A stretch of DNA of 64,000 nt from JAVWHP01 sp036639955 (GTDB lineage Bacteria; Bacillota_I; Bacilli_A; Erysipelotrichales; Erysipelotrichaceae). The stretch is from assembly GCA_036639955.1 (NCBI GenBank), contig JAVWHP010000002.1, positions 124,001 through 188,000 of the forward strand, written 5' to 3'. Position numbers and translations under genes: made by a program. Below the pieces are notes generated by a model. It was not told the origin of the DNA, did not search any database, and saw only the letters and a list, made by a program, of their open reading frames with translations. Below are positions 34,190 to 43,052 of this stretch, in pieces; within the stretch, counting starts at the first letter, position 1, and each line of letters opens with the position of its first letter.

Positions 34190-36061
34190 TTATTTTTTGT
34201 TTATTATACTATAAATTTTATCATATAAAGAATTAATATCAATCTTTTCTAATTTTCTTAATTGGGGTAGACTTCCATGAGTTACATAATGATCTTTAAT
34301 TCCTACTCTTATAAAGTTCATAGCTTTATGATTATCATTACAGTACTCTAGTATTGCACTAGAGAGGCCTCCTGCCTCGATATCAGATTCATATATAATT
34401 ACCGGTAGTTTAGAATTAATAATCTGATCTAACATATCAGTATCTAAAGGTTTAAAGAAACGAGCATTTATAATACTAATTGGAGTTTCGTTTACTTCAG
34501 CTTTATTTATAATTCTTTTAACATCATACCCATAAGCTATTACTATAACTTTACTATCATTATTAAAAGACCACTTAGACCAGCTTCCTATTTTAATTAA
34601 TTCAGGTTTTTTATCTAAATCAAATTCTATATTACCTCTTGGATATCTTATAGCAAAAGGATGTTCCTTTTGCATATAAGCTGTATATAATAATGATTGT
34701 GCTTCAAAAGCATCACATGGTTGAGACAATATAATATTTGGTAAAGATCTTAAGATACTAATATCAAATAAACCATGATGAGTAGGTCCATCATCACCAA
34801 CCAGACCAGCACGATCAATACCAATTATTACAGGTAAATCCATTCGGCAAATATCATGATTTATTTGATCATAAGCTCTTTGTAAAAAACTACTATATAA
34901 AGATATAAAAGGACGGTAGCCACAATTAGCTAAGGATGCTGCAAAAGTAGTAGCATGTTCTTCAGCAATACCACAATCAAACGCTCTTTCTGGATATAAT
35001 GCGAAGAACTTTTCAAGTTTGCTACCGGTTATCATAGCTGGAGTTATTGCAACCACATCTTTATTATTCTTAGCTAAAGTAACAAGTTCTTCTGATATAA
35101 TTGTAGACCAAGAAGCTTGTCCTAAAGGAGTTTTAGATAAACATAATCCTGTTTCTGGATTAAACTGTGAAACACCATGCCATCTTCCTTCAGTATCATT
35201 TTCTGAATAAGGATATCCCTTCCCTTTTTGTGTGATTACATGTACTACAATTGGTCCTTTATGATTTTTTGCAATACTTAATACTTTAACCACATCTTTT
35301 ATATCATGTCCATCCACTGGGCCAATATAATCTAGATTAAAATCACCAAAGAATGAAGATTCAACTACATTCTTCTTTACTGTGTTTTTTACTGAACGCA
35401 TACTATTTAATACACTTTCTCCAATTTTAGAATTAGATAAAGCATCGCTTAAATCACTCTTCAAATTATTGTATGGTTTACTTGTTCTTAAACTAGTAAA
35501 TACATCGCTTAGTGCTCCTACGTTTTTACTTATAGACATATTATTATCATTAAAGATTATAATCATATTTCTATTTTCACTGCCTATTTCATTTAATGCT
35601 TCTAAAGCCATTCCACCACTCATTGCTCCATCACCAATAACTGGGATAATTGCATAATGTTCATTAGATAGATCGCGAGCAACCGCCATTCCATAAGCAG
35701 CTGATAAAGAAGTAGATGAATGTCCAGCTTCCCAAACATCATGTTCACTTTCTTTACGTTTTTGAAATCCTGATATACCATTATATTGTCTTAAAGTATT
35801 AAAACGATTTGCTCTACCTGTTAGTATTTTATGAATATAGCTTTGATGTCCCACATCAAAAAATATTTTATCAGTTGGAGAATTGAAAACATAATGCAAT
35901 GCAATAGTTAATTCAACAACTCCTAAATTACTTGATAAATGCCCACCAGTTTTAGAAACATTCTCAATTAAAAATTTGCGAATATCAGTTGCTAAACAAT
36001 TTAGCTGTGATAGATTCATCATTTTTAAATCTTCGGGTCCCTTTATATCTTCTACTTTCAT
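34190..36061 (-). CDS. dxs: 1-deoxy-D-xylulose-5-phosphate synthase
   Basis: Thiamine-diphosphate enzyme that starts the MEP pathway from pyruvate and glyceraldehyde 3-phosphate. Recognisable are HLSSNLGVVELT, FDVGHQSYIHKILTGR, the TPP motif GDGAMSGG with NDNNMSIS, GPVDGHD, the central pyrimidine domain (CGIAEEHATTFAA, DRAGLVGDDGPTHHG) and a C-terminal transketolase domain. 623 residues. It is next to ispA, so the first step and the prenyl chain elongation step are made together. Confidence 0.96.
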   Translation of the reverse strand: MKVEDIKGPEDLKMMNLSQLNCLATDIRKFLIENVSKTGGHLSSNLGVVELTIALHYVFNSPTDKIFFDVGHQSYIHKILTGRANRFNTLRQYNGISGFQKRKESEHDVWEAGHSSTSLSAAYGMAVARDLSNEHYAIIPVIGDGAMSGGMALEALNEIGSENRNMIIIFNDNNMSISKNVGALSDVFTSLRTSKPYNNLKSDLSDALSNSKIGESVLNSMRSVKNTVKKNVVESSFFGDFNLDYIGPVDGHDIKDVVKVLSIAKNHKGPIVVHVITQKGKGYPYSENDTEGRWHGVSQFNPETGLCLSKTPLGQASWSTIISEELVTLAKNNKDVVAITPAMITGSKLEKFFALYPERAFDCGIAEEHATTFAASLANCGYRPFISLYSSFLQRAYDQINHDICRMDLPVIIGIDRAGLVGDDGPTHHGLFDISILRSLPNIILSQPCDAFEAQSLLYTAYMQKEHPFAIRYPRGNIEFDLDKKPELIKIGSWSKWSFNNDSKVIVIAYGYDVKRIINKAEVNETPISIINARFFKPLDTDMLDQIINSKLPVIIYESDIEAGGLSSAILEYCNDNHKAMNFIRVGIKDHYVTHGSLPQLRKLEKIDINSLYDKIYSIINKK

Positions 36062-36114
36062 AATAACACTCCTTTTTAAAACTTATATTTATACTATTTC
36101 AATATCTTTATAAT

Positions 36115-36957
36115 TTAGAATTTACGTACTATTAAATTATTAAAGTATTTTATAATGCTACTGCTATCAACATTTAAATTGGTTACATCATTTAATGCTA
36201 AATCATATAGTTCTTGTGCTCTTTTCTTAGCACCATCAATACCTAATAATGTTACATATGTTTCTTTAGCGTTTTCTATATCACTATTTACATTCTTTCC
36301 TAATACTTCTGTACTACTAGTTATATCTAGTATATCATCTTGTATTTGGAAGGCTATACCTAAATTACTTCCGATTCTTTCCCAACTTTTAATATCTTCT
36401 TCCTTATTAGCTATTAAAGCACCACATACACAAGCTAATATTAATAACTTGCTGGTTTTATATTCATCTATAGCTATTAGTTCTTCTTCATTTTTAATCG
36501 TTAATTCTTCAGCTGCTAAATCTCTTGCTTGTCCTAATATCATACCATTAGCTCCTGCTAAATCAACAAATTGTAAAACTATTTGTTGATTTATATTAGC
36601 ATTAGGAGTTGCACTTGCAGCATACTTAAACGCTTCACTTAATAGTGCATCTCCTGCTAATATAGCAGTAGCTTCATCAAACTCTATATGATTAGTATTA
36701 ACTCCACGTCTCAATGTGTCATTATCCATTGCTGGTAAATCATCATGTATTAAAGAATATGTATGGATCATTTCAATACCTGTAGCACATTTATAACCTA
36801 ATTCTATATTAACTCCATAGCTCTTTAACACTTCAAATAATAGATTAGGCCTAACATGTTTACCTTTAGCTAACAAAGAATACCCCATCGCTTCTTTAAC
36901 TCTTGATTCTTTTATATGATCTAAACTATGCGCTAAATAATCTTTAAAATTATTCAT
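36115..36957 (-). CDS. ispA: farnesyl/geranyl diphosphate synthase
   Basis: Prenyl transferase condensing IPP with DMAPP/GPP. The two Asp-rich motifs are DDLPAMDND (first) and FQIQDDILD (second), with GKHVRPNLL near the start. The AAGGAGGATC site at about 36966-36974 selects the ATG at 36957, which overlaps the xseB stop by 8 bases; the upstream ATG is part of that site and is rejected. 280 residues. Gene order xseA-xseB-ispA-dxs matches Bacillus. A 12-bp inverted repeat lies at 36560-36592. Confidence 0.95.
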   Translation of the reverse strand: MNNFKDYLAHSLDHIKESRVKEAMGYSLLAKGKHVRPNLLFEVLKSYGVNIELGYKCATGIEMIHTYSLIHDDLPAMDNDTLRRGVNTNHIEFDEATAILAGDALLSEAFKYAASATPNANINQQIVLQFVDLAGANGMILGQARDLAAEELTIKNEEELIAIDEYKTSKLLILACVCGALIANKEEDIKSWERIGSNLGIAFQIQDDILDITSSTEVLGKNVNSDIENAKETYVTLLGIDGAKKRAQELYDLALNDVTNLNVDSSSIIKYFNNLIVRKF

Positions 36958-37156
36958 TATTAGATCCTCCTTCATATGAATCTAATAATGAATTAACCTT
37001 ATCTTCAAAACTATGTAGTTGTGTATCACAACTTTTAACTAGAATTAAACCTTCTTCAAATAATTTAATTGCTTCTTCTAATTCAATTTCATTTCTTTCT
37101 AATAAAGAAACAATTTCGTCAAGACGACTCATACTTTGTTTAAATGTTAGTTTCAT
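36950..37156 (-). CDS. xseB: exonuclease VII small subunit
   Basis: Small helical subunit of ExoVII. 68 residues matching the family: FKQSMSRLDEIVSLLERNEI, then LEEAIKLFEEGLILVKSC. It starts 2 bases after the xseA stop and ends within ispA. Confidence 0.93.
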   Translation of the reverse strand: MKLTFKQSMSRLDEIVSLLERNEIELEEAIKLFEEGLILVKSCDTQLHSFEDKVNSLLDSYEGGSNNE

Positions 37157-37158
37157 AT

Positions 37159-38415
37159 TTAGTTCTCCTTTATTACTTTTACTTTAATTGTATCATCACT
37201 CATTTTAATATCTAATGTTTCTTCAATATTTATATCTTTAGTAGTTCTAATAATATTATTGTTTTGATATACAATAGAATATCCTCTACTAAGTATTTTT
37301 AATGGGCTATATGCATCTAGTAATTGTATATCATTACTTATATGTAATGATTGTTTCATTTTTAGATTACTTATTTGCTGTATCATACGTTCTTTTAGTT
37401 TAATTAATTTATCACTTTGATAGCTCATATCTTTTGCATAACTATTTAAACTCTTTTCTAACATATTTAATTTAATAGTATCATTAGCTACTATAGATAA
37501 AGGATTCATTAATAATTTATTAGTAGATAATGATTGATATAAGTTTTTATTCATTACAATACTATGTCTAATATTCTGTATTAATTTATTTTTAGTTTGT
37601 TGAATATTATAGTTCACTTCATTTATATCTGGTGTTGCTAATTCTGCTGCTGCAGTTGGAGTTGCTCCTCTTAAATCACATACGTAATCTACTAGAGTTA
37701 CATCGCTTTCGTGACCTACGCCACATAAAGTAAATGTATTAAGTTTAAATATAGTACGGACTAGTTCTTCATTATTGAAAGCCCATAAGTCTTCTAAAGA
37801 ACCACCACCCCTAGCTAGAATAATTATATCGTGTTCTGATTGATCAGCCTTAATTAATTTATTGATAATATCTTTAGGTGCATCATTACCTTGTACAAGA
37901 CAAGGATATACAACAACATTAGCTATTGGCCATCTTCTACTTATAGTTATTTGTAGATCGTGAATAGCAGCCCCTGTAGGAGCGCTTAATAGTGCTATAG
38001 ACATTGGATACTTAGGTAATTCTTTCTTATATTCTTTATTAAAGAGTCCTTCTTCATGTAATTGTTTTCTCAATTTCATATATGACATAAACAAATCGCC
38101 AACACCGTCAAGTTCAACTTTATTAACATATAGTTGGATACTTCCTTGAGGCTCATACATTGAAACAGAGGCATGCAATATTACTTGCATGCCATCTTTA
38201 ATATCTAACGAACACTTACTTGCAAAGCCATTAAACATTACACAAGATAGTCTAGCTTTAGCATCCTTCAACGTAAAATAATAATGGCCACTTCTATGAT
38301 GAACAAAGTTAGATATTTCCCCTTTAACTAGAATAGCTTTTGTATTAGGATCATTATCTAAACTAGTCTTTATATAATTAACTAGTTGAGAAATACTCCA
38401 AACATTTAAACTCAT
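37159..38415 (-). CDS. xseA: exonuclease VII large subunit
   Basis: Catalytic subunit of the single-strand-specific exonuclease. An N-terminal OB fold (VKGEISNFVHHRSGHYYFTL) precedes the catalytic domain with ALLSAPTGAAIHD, ILARGGGSLEDLWAFN, VGHESDVTLVDYV and RGATPTAAAELA, then a coiled coil. 418 residues. The start overlaps the nusB stop by 4 bases. Confidence 0.96.
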   Translation of the reverse strand: MSLNVWSISQLVNYIKTSLDNDPNTKAILVKGEISNFVHHRSGHYYFTLKDAKARLSCVMFNGFASKCSLDIKDGMQVILHASVSMYEPQGSIQLYVNKVELDGVGDLFMSYMKLRKQLHEEGLFNKEYKKELPKYPMSIALLSAPTGAAIHDLQITISRRWPIANVVVYPCLVQGNDAPKDIINKLIKADQSEHDIIILARGGGSLEDLWAFNNEELVRTIFKLNTFTLCGVGHESDVTLVDYVCDLRGATPTAAAELATPDINEVNYNIQQTKNKLIQNIRHSIVMNKNLYQSLSTNKLLMNPLSIVANDTIKLNMLEKSLNSYAKDMSYQSDKLIKLKERMIQQISNLKMKQSLHISNDIQLLDAYSPLKILSRGYSIVYQNNNIIRTTKDINIEETLDIKMSDDTIKVKVIKEN

Positions 38416-38789
38416 AGTGCTTCTAATATTGCATTAACTAACTTATAAGCATCAGCATCACAATATTTCTTTGTTAATGTAATTGCCTCATCGAATACGA
38501 TACTTCTAGAAGCTGTATCATTTTCTAATTCACTACATGCCATAACGAGTATAGCACGTTCAACAAATCCTAAACGATCAAATGTCCAGTCCTTCTTTAT
38601 AACTTTATTTATTTCTTCTTTATAAATATCAAAGTTATTCATAGCATCGATAGTTATTGTAAATAAAAATGGATCGATTGCATTGCTTTCTGTATTTTCA
38701 AAAACAACTTGTTTAATATCTTTATGTAATATTAAAGATTGATATAGGCAAGTCATTCCTTGTTCTCTTAGCTGATGTCTATTTTTCAT
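38412..38789 (-). CDS. nusB: transcription antitermination factor NusB
   Basis: Helical RNA-binding protein of the rRNA antitermination complex. 125 residues; the pattern LREQGMTCLYQSL at the start and VERAILVMACSEL and IVFDEAITLTKKYCD at the end is typical. GGAGG precedes the ATG. It begins the leftward xseA-xseB-ispA-dxs-recN run, with its own promoter. Confidence 0.92.
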   Translation of the reverse strand: MKNRHQLREQGMTCLYQSLILHKDIKQVVFENTESNAIDPFLFTITIDAMNNFDIYKEEINKVIKKDWTFDRLGFVERAILVMACSELENDTASRSIVFDEAITLTKKYCDADAYKLVNAILEAL

Positions 38790-38813
38790 TTGAATCCTCC
38801 ATTTACCTTACAT

Positions 38814-38842
38814 ATTTTATCATTTAAAGGTCTCTCTTACAA
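38814..38842 (-). promoter_or_regulatory. sigma-A promoter for nusB
   Basis: On the minus strand: TTGTAA (38837-38842), 17 bases, TAAAAT (38814-38819), about 25 bases before the nusB start. Confidence 0.55.
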
Positions 38843-38864
38843 TAACAATCTTAATATTATACAT

Positions 38865-38890
38865 AAAAAAACTAAGAAATGTATCTTAGT
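38865..38890 (-). terminator. terminator after the Asp23 gene
   Basis: ACTAAGA pairs with TCTTAGT across a 6-base loop, followed on the minus strand by a T-run. It separates the Asp23 gene from nusB. Confidence 0.75.
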
Positions 38891-38894
38891 CGTT

Positions 38895-39224
38895 TTAAAA
38901 TATAAATCCTACAACTTTAATATCAATTACATCTGGTGTATATTCACTCATATGTTCTATACTTTCAAATATTTTGTTTTGTAGTTTAGCACACACATCG
39001 TTAACATTAGCACTATACTTAACCTTAACATCCAGATTAATTACTAATTGGTCTTCTACAATCTTAGCATTACATGAATTTTTAAATGGAGTATTATTTT
39101 CGGCTAACTCAACATTTTCTTCTTCTTCAACGGCTATTTTAACCATCGTTGTAAAGACTGATTTATTTAATGCTATCAATCCTATTTCGTTTTTTTGTTT
39201 AACTGCTATATATTCTTGCGCCAT
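38895..39224 (-). CDS. Asp23/Gls24-family protein (YqhY-like)
   Basis: Small conserved protein linked to envelope or lipid homeostasis; the molecular role is uncertain. 109 residues with the family core (GLIALNKSVFTTMVKIAVE, LVINLDVKVKYSANV, and VNDVCAKLQNKIFESIE). B. subtilis yqhY sits directly before nusB, as here. It has its own promoter and terminator, so it is a single-gene unit. Confidence 0.85.
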   Translation of the reverse strand: MAQEYIAVKQKNEIGLIALNKSVFTTMVKIAVEEEENVELAENNTPFKNSCNAKIVEDQLVINLDVKVKYSANVNDVCAKLQNKIFESIEHMSEYTPDVIDIKVVGFIF

Positions 39225-39245
39225 TTTTAATCACCTTCTACAATT

Positions 39246-39274
39246 ATTATAGTCGATATCTAAGATAATTACAA
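39246..39274 (-). promoter_or_regulatory. sigma-A promoter for the Asp23 gene
   Basis: On the minus strand: TTGTAA (39269-39274), 17 bases, TATAAT (39246-39251), about 22 bases before the start. Confidence 0.6.
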
Positions 39275-39790
39275 CTATATAAATTTAACTTCTATATTAT
39301 ATGCATTATTAGTTTCTTTACTTAAATACATTATTACATCGTTTGCTATCTTTACATCTTTTTTTATTTTATGGATATTAACCTTTAATATTGTTTCTTT
39401 AATTTCTATGCTTGTTTCCCATCCTTTGTCTTTACATTTCTTTATAAGTTCTTCAACTGTTTTTTTATCTTTTTCTAGTTTCTCAACTTTATTAATTGCT
39501 TCTTTCTTTTCTTCTTCTGTTTTCTTTGAATTAGCTATCGTTTCTTTATTACTATTTATTTCTTCTTTCTTTGCTGTATTAATCTTTTCTTGATTTTCAT
39601 CTGCTCCTTTATTGCTTTCCGTTTCTTTTTTGTCTTCTTTTGTTTCTGTTTCGTTTGCTTTATTTTCTTTATCTTCTTTAGATTCTTCTACCTTAACTAC
39701 TGCCGTATCATTTGGTAGCGTAATATAATATACTGACATTATTAATACTAACGAAAACATTGTTAAGAACGCTAATGCTTGTCTATTCAT
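39275..39790 (-). CDS. spoIIIAH: stage III sporulation protein AH (SpoIIIAH)
   Basis: Mother-cell half of the SpoIIQ-SpoIIIAH feeding channel. The 171-residue product has a single N-terminal membrane span (ALAFLTMFSLVLIMSVYYI), a long Lys/Glu coiled-coil linker and a C-terminal ring-building domain. MNRQALAFLTM and VYYI resemble B. subtilis SpoIIIAH. The seven other spoIIIA genes are not next to it: upstream is a RelA/SpoT-fold gene. An AGGAGG site, embedded in an inverted repeat, lies directly before the ATG. Confidence 0.8.
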   Translation of the reverse strand: MNRQALAFLTMFSLVLIMSVYYITLPNDTAVVKVEESKEDKENKANETETKEDKKETESNKGADENQEKINTAKKEEINSNKETIANSKKTEEEKKEAINKVEKLEKDKKTVEELIKKCKDKGWETSIEIKETILKVNIHKIKKDVKIANDVIMYLSKETNNAYNIEVKFI

Positions 39791-39832
39791 AAATAACCTC
39801 CTAGCACTAATATATATGCTTGGAGGTTATTT
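39791..39832 (-). promoter_or_regulatory. inverted repeat covering the spoIIIAH promoter and ribosome binding site
   Basis: 39791-39806 and 39817-39832 are complementary over 16 positions with one mismatch. One arm holds the AGGAGG site. On the minus strand GTATATT-14 bases-CATATATA (about 39811-39839) looks like a weak sigma-E promoter inside the same stretch. Confidence 0.45.
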
Positions 39833-39840
39833 AATATACA

Positions 39841-41217
39841 TTACTTATCAAATATCTTTTTAAGTGTAGTTACCCAATCTTGATAGTATGCATCAGAATA
39901 GCTTTTAAAATCTTCATAGTTTATTACTCTTAATTCTAACTCTTCTATAAATTTAACAAATGCTTTATTTATAGCACTCATGAAATCATTGTGTATGATT
40001 TTAATAGTTGATAGTTCTACTAATGATTTTGCTAGTATTTCTGTACAATCTCGATGTATTTTATCACTGTCTTCCATGCTTAGTTTTACAAAGCTTGTAT
40101 TTAGCCAGTAATTGTCTACTAGATAGTTTTTAATTACATTCATGAATAGTGTAAAGTCTTCAATATTATTTCCTGGTTCTATTGCAAACAGTATTTTAAA
40201 GAATACAAACCAGTCGTAGTCTTTATTTATTATGCTTATTAGATGGTTCCCTAAAATTTTTACAAATACATCATCACTTTTAAGTTCCCATTCTAAAGCA
40301 ATTTCATTTTCAAAGTCCATTTTAATATTGTTTAATTTTTTAAATGTTCTAAATAGTGATGCGATTCTATCTCCATTGTTCCCGTTGAATTGTAGGTCTT
40401 TTAAAAATATATAGTGTCCTAATATACTGCTTGTGTTTTTAATATCTAGCGTGAATCCAATTGATTCATTCATTTTAACTGCAAATAGATCATTTATAGC
40501 TTTTGCTATTAATACCTCGAATGTATTTTCGTTAATGTTAACTTCATTTTCTGATGTATCGTGCATTCTATTGTATACGATATTAAGTTGTCGATCCATG
40601 ATACTTAAATTTGCTTTTATAGATGCTAATATATCTTTCATAAAATCATTGTATACATAAAAGTTAGTATTCTTATATACTAATTTATGTTCTATTTCAC
40701 TCCAGAATGAGTGTACTAGAGCTTTTATTTGTAATTCGAAATTCACTCTATTTCCATTTCTTAAATAGAATCCGTCTAATCGATATATTGCAAATCCGTT
40801 TTTTTGGACTTGTGGCTGTGAACTGGTAACATCTATATAAATATTTTCGTATTCTTCACTGTAACTGTATCTTGTGTCATTATATTTCAAAGTAAATTTT
40901 TCTCTTAATACTTTAAGTATCAAATATTCTTCTTCAATGAATCGACATTCTATAGTTAGCCCGATTAGATCTTGTAGATGGTCTAATATTTCATTAGCAT
41001 CTTTATATTTAATATATAATCTATTTCTAATTATTTTTTCTCTTAAACTTTCTTTTCTTTTAAGTCTTGATACTATATCTACAATACAATCATCCTTATC
41101 TTTAAACACAGCATGTAGCTGTTCATTAATATCATTCCTAACTAACTCATAATTATCATGATTAGTTTCTAGCTTATTTAAAGCTTCATCTATCACATCA
41201 AATACTACTAGTCGCAT
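39841..41217 (-). CDS. divergent RelA/SpoT-fold protein with a long unknown C-terminal region
   Basis: The N-terminal ~215 residues resemble the (p)ppGpp synthetase fold: RLKRKESLREK (R-x-K-x-x-x-S), DLIGLTIECRF where synthetases have D-x-x-G-x-R, and FELQIKALVHSFWSEIEHKLVY matching the E-(I/L)-Q-I-(R/K) and EHK regions of small alarmone synthetases. The usual Y-R-S-x-H loop is replaced by GFAIYRL, so activity is doubtful. The remaining ~240 residues are helical and unrecognised. Its start overlaps ribF by 10 bases, so it is co-transcribed with ribF and truB. 458 residues. Confidence 0.7.
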   Translation of the reverse strand: MRLVVFDVIDEALNKLETNHDNYELVRNDINEQLHAVFKDKDDCIVDIVSRLKRKESLREKIIRNRLYIKYKDANEILDHLQDLIGLTIECRFIEEEYLILKVLREKFTLKYNDTRYSYSEEYENIYIDVTSSQPQVQKNGFAIYRLDGFYLRNGNRVNFELQIKALVHSFWSEIEHKLVYKNTNFYVYNDFMKDILASIKANLSIMDRQLNIVYNRMHDTSENEVNINENTFEVLIAKAINDLFAVKMNESIGFTLDIKNTSSILGHYIFLKDLQFNGNNGDRIASLFRTFKKLNNIKMDFENEIALEWELKSDDVFVKILGNHLISIINKDYDWFVFFKILFAIEPGNNIEDFTLFMNVIKNYLVDNYWLNTSFVKLSMEDSDKIHRDCTEILAKSLVELSTIKIIHNDFMSAINKAFVKFIEELELRVINYEDFKSYSDAYYQDWVTTLKKIFDK

Positions 41218-42137
41218 AATCTTACCTCCTTTAATATAATATTAGCATTATCCACATCTTTATTTAACTGTTCAATCAATAATGTTGTATTCTTAAAAGT
41301 AACTTCTTTTCTTAATAATTGTACAAAATATAAACTTATTTCTTCACCATAAATGTCGGAACTGAATTCTAATATATGAGCTTCAATCGATACTGTATTT
41401 CTTAAATTAAATGTTGGATTATACCCGACATTTATTATACATCCATAATATTCTTCTTTAACTTTTACGTATCCTGTATATACTCCATTTTCTGGATTTA
41501 CATATAGCTCTTTCATTTCAAGGTTAGCTGTTGGAAATCCGATGGTTCTTCCTACTTGTCTTCCTTTAACTACGGTTCCATTTACTTTATAGTAGTGGTT
41601 CATTAGTTGTTTTACTTCTTTTAGTTTATATTCTTTTATTAATTGTTTAATATTTGTAGTTGATACTTTAATATCATTTATTTTATATGGTTGTACAACG
41701 TGTAGTTTAAAGTTTTGTTTGTTTAACATTTCTAGATTTCCGCTTCCGTTGGCTGCGAAGCGGAAATCGTATCCGCATACTAGTTCTTTTACATTTAGTT
41801 TTTCTAATACTGAATGTATAAAATTTTCTGGGTCCATGTTTATCATTGTTTGATTAAATTTTAATATAATAAAGTAATCTAAGTTAAACTCATGACAGCG
41901 TAAAATGCGATCTTGTAAGCTTGTTAAGAACGGTGTTTCGCAACCATTAATAAAGTTTAGAGGGTCAGGGTCCATCATAATGATTGCACTTGAAAGTTTA
42001 TTGTTTACGCCTTTAATTGAATTAACTTTGTTAATTAATTGAAGGTGACCTAAGTGAAGGCCATCAAAGTGACCAATACAGGCAACTAGATTGTTAAGAT
42101 TAGGCGAGTCGCCTTGATGGTAGGTAATTATTTTCAT
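41208..42137 (-). CDS. ribF: bifunctional riboflavin kinase / FAD synthetase
   Basis: Makes FMN and FAD from riboflavin. The N-terminal nucleotidyl-transferase domain has CIGHFDGLHLGHLQLI, and the C-terminal flavokinase domain has GRQVGRTIGFPTANLE and GVYTGYV. 309 residues. Its ATG overlaps the truB stop by one base. truB-ribF is a widely conserved pair. If the ECF protein at 18500 imports riboflavin this is the next step, but that is a guess. An 11-bp inverted repeat lies at 41735-41768. Confidence 0.95.
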   Translation of the reverse strand: MKIITYHQGDSPNLNNLVACIGHFDGLHLGHLQLINKVNSIKGVNNKLSSAIIMMDPDPLNFINGCETPFLTSLQDRILRCHEFNLDYFIILKFNQTMINMDPENFIHSVLEKLNVKELVCGYDFRFAANGSGNLEMLNKQNFKLHVVQPYKINDIKVSTTNIKQLIKEYKLKEVKQLMNHYYKVNGTVVKGRQVGRTIGFPTANLEMKELYVNPENGVYTGYVKVKEEYYGCIINVGYNPTFNLRNTVSIEAHILEFSSDIYGEEISLYFVQLLRKEVTFKNTTLLIEQLNKDVDNANIILKEVRLCD

Positions 42138-42982
42138 TACCAGAGACCTCTTAAACTTTTAAAGGTGGTAGTTGTTTCTCTGCCATACATGGCTACAATT
42201 TTATCTCCATCTTGAATAGCTACAATGTCTTCTTTACAATCAATCTTAATCCTTTTTCCATTATATACATCGCTCATTGGTTCATATTTTATTGTATGAT
42301 AATGAGCTAGTGCATCATTAATACTGAATAATTTATAGTTGCCCGCTTCAACGTCAGCTAAACTAACGCAATCATCTAAACTGAAGCGACCTACTTTTGT
42401 TCGAACTAGACTAGACATACATCCTAAATTATTAGTATCAGCAGCTATATCTACGCAAAGAGTCCTAATATATGTTCCACTACTACAGTGCACCTTGAAT
42501 TTATATTCATCATCTCCCTCAATTGCTTTGATTTGATGAATTTTAACATCTCTTATTGGACGCTCCACGCTTTCATTAGCTCTAGCATATTCATACAGCT
42601 TCCTGCCATTAACTCTAACAGCACTTACCATTGGTGGAAGCTGTTTAATATCGCCTAAATACTTATTAAGTATTTCTTGTAAATTATTAATTGGTGTAAT
42701 TTCTTCAGTTTCTAGTGTATCTCCCCATATATCATCAGTAAAAGTTCTTTTACCTAACATTAGTGTTGCTACATATTCTTTATCAGTATCTTCTAAATAA
42801 GGTAATACCTTAGTAGCATTATTTACTAAAACTAATAATACACCAGTTGCATTAGGATCTAAAGTACCACTATGCCCTATTTTTTTTGTATGTAATAATC
42901 GACGAAGAACAGACACAACATCATGTGATGTCATCCCAGCCTCTTTATTAATTAATAGTATTCCACTTCTTTCTTCACTCAT
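42137..42982 (-). CDS. truB: tRNA pseudouridine(55) synthase TruB
   Basis: Forms pseudouridine 55 in the T-arm of tRNAs. Motifs: GILLINKEAGMTSHDVV, HSGTLDPNATGVLLV with the catalytic Asp, and GTYIRTLCVDIA, plus a C-terminal PUA-like end. GAGGTG precedes the ATG at 42982; a GTG at 42991 overlaps that site and is rejected. 281 residues. First gene of the truB-ribF unit. Confidence 0.95.
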   Translation of the reverse strand: MSEERSGILLINKEAGMTSHDVVSVLRRLLHTKKIGHSGTLDPNATGVLLVLVNNATKVLPYLEDTDKEYVATLMLGKRTFTDDIWGDTLETEEITPINNLQEILNKYLGDIKQLPPMVSAVRVNGRKLYEYARANESVERPIRDVKIHQIKAIEGDDEYKFKVHCSSGTYIRTLCVDIAADTNNLGCMSSLVRTKVGRFSLDDCVSLADVEAGNYKLFSINDALAHYHTIKYEPMSDVYNGKRIKIDCKEDIVAIQDGDKIVAMYGRETTTTFKSLRGLW

Positions 42983-43052
42983 TCTATTCACCTCATTGCT
43001 ATGTTATTATACCATGAAAAATAATAAAAGTGCCCTTTAAGAGCACTTAAGT

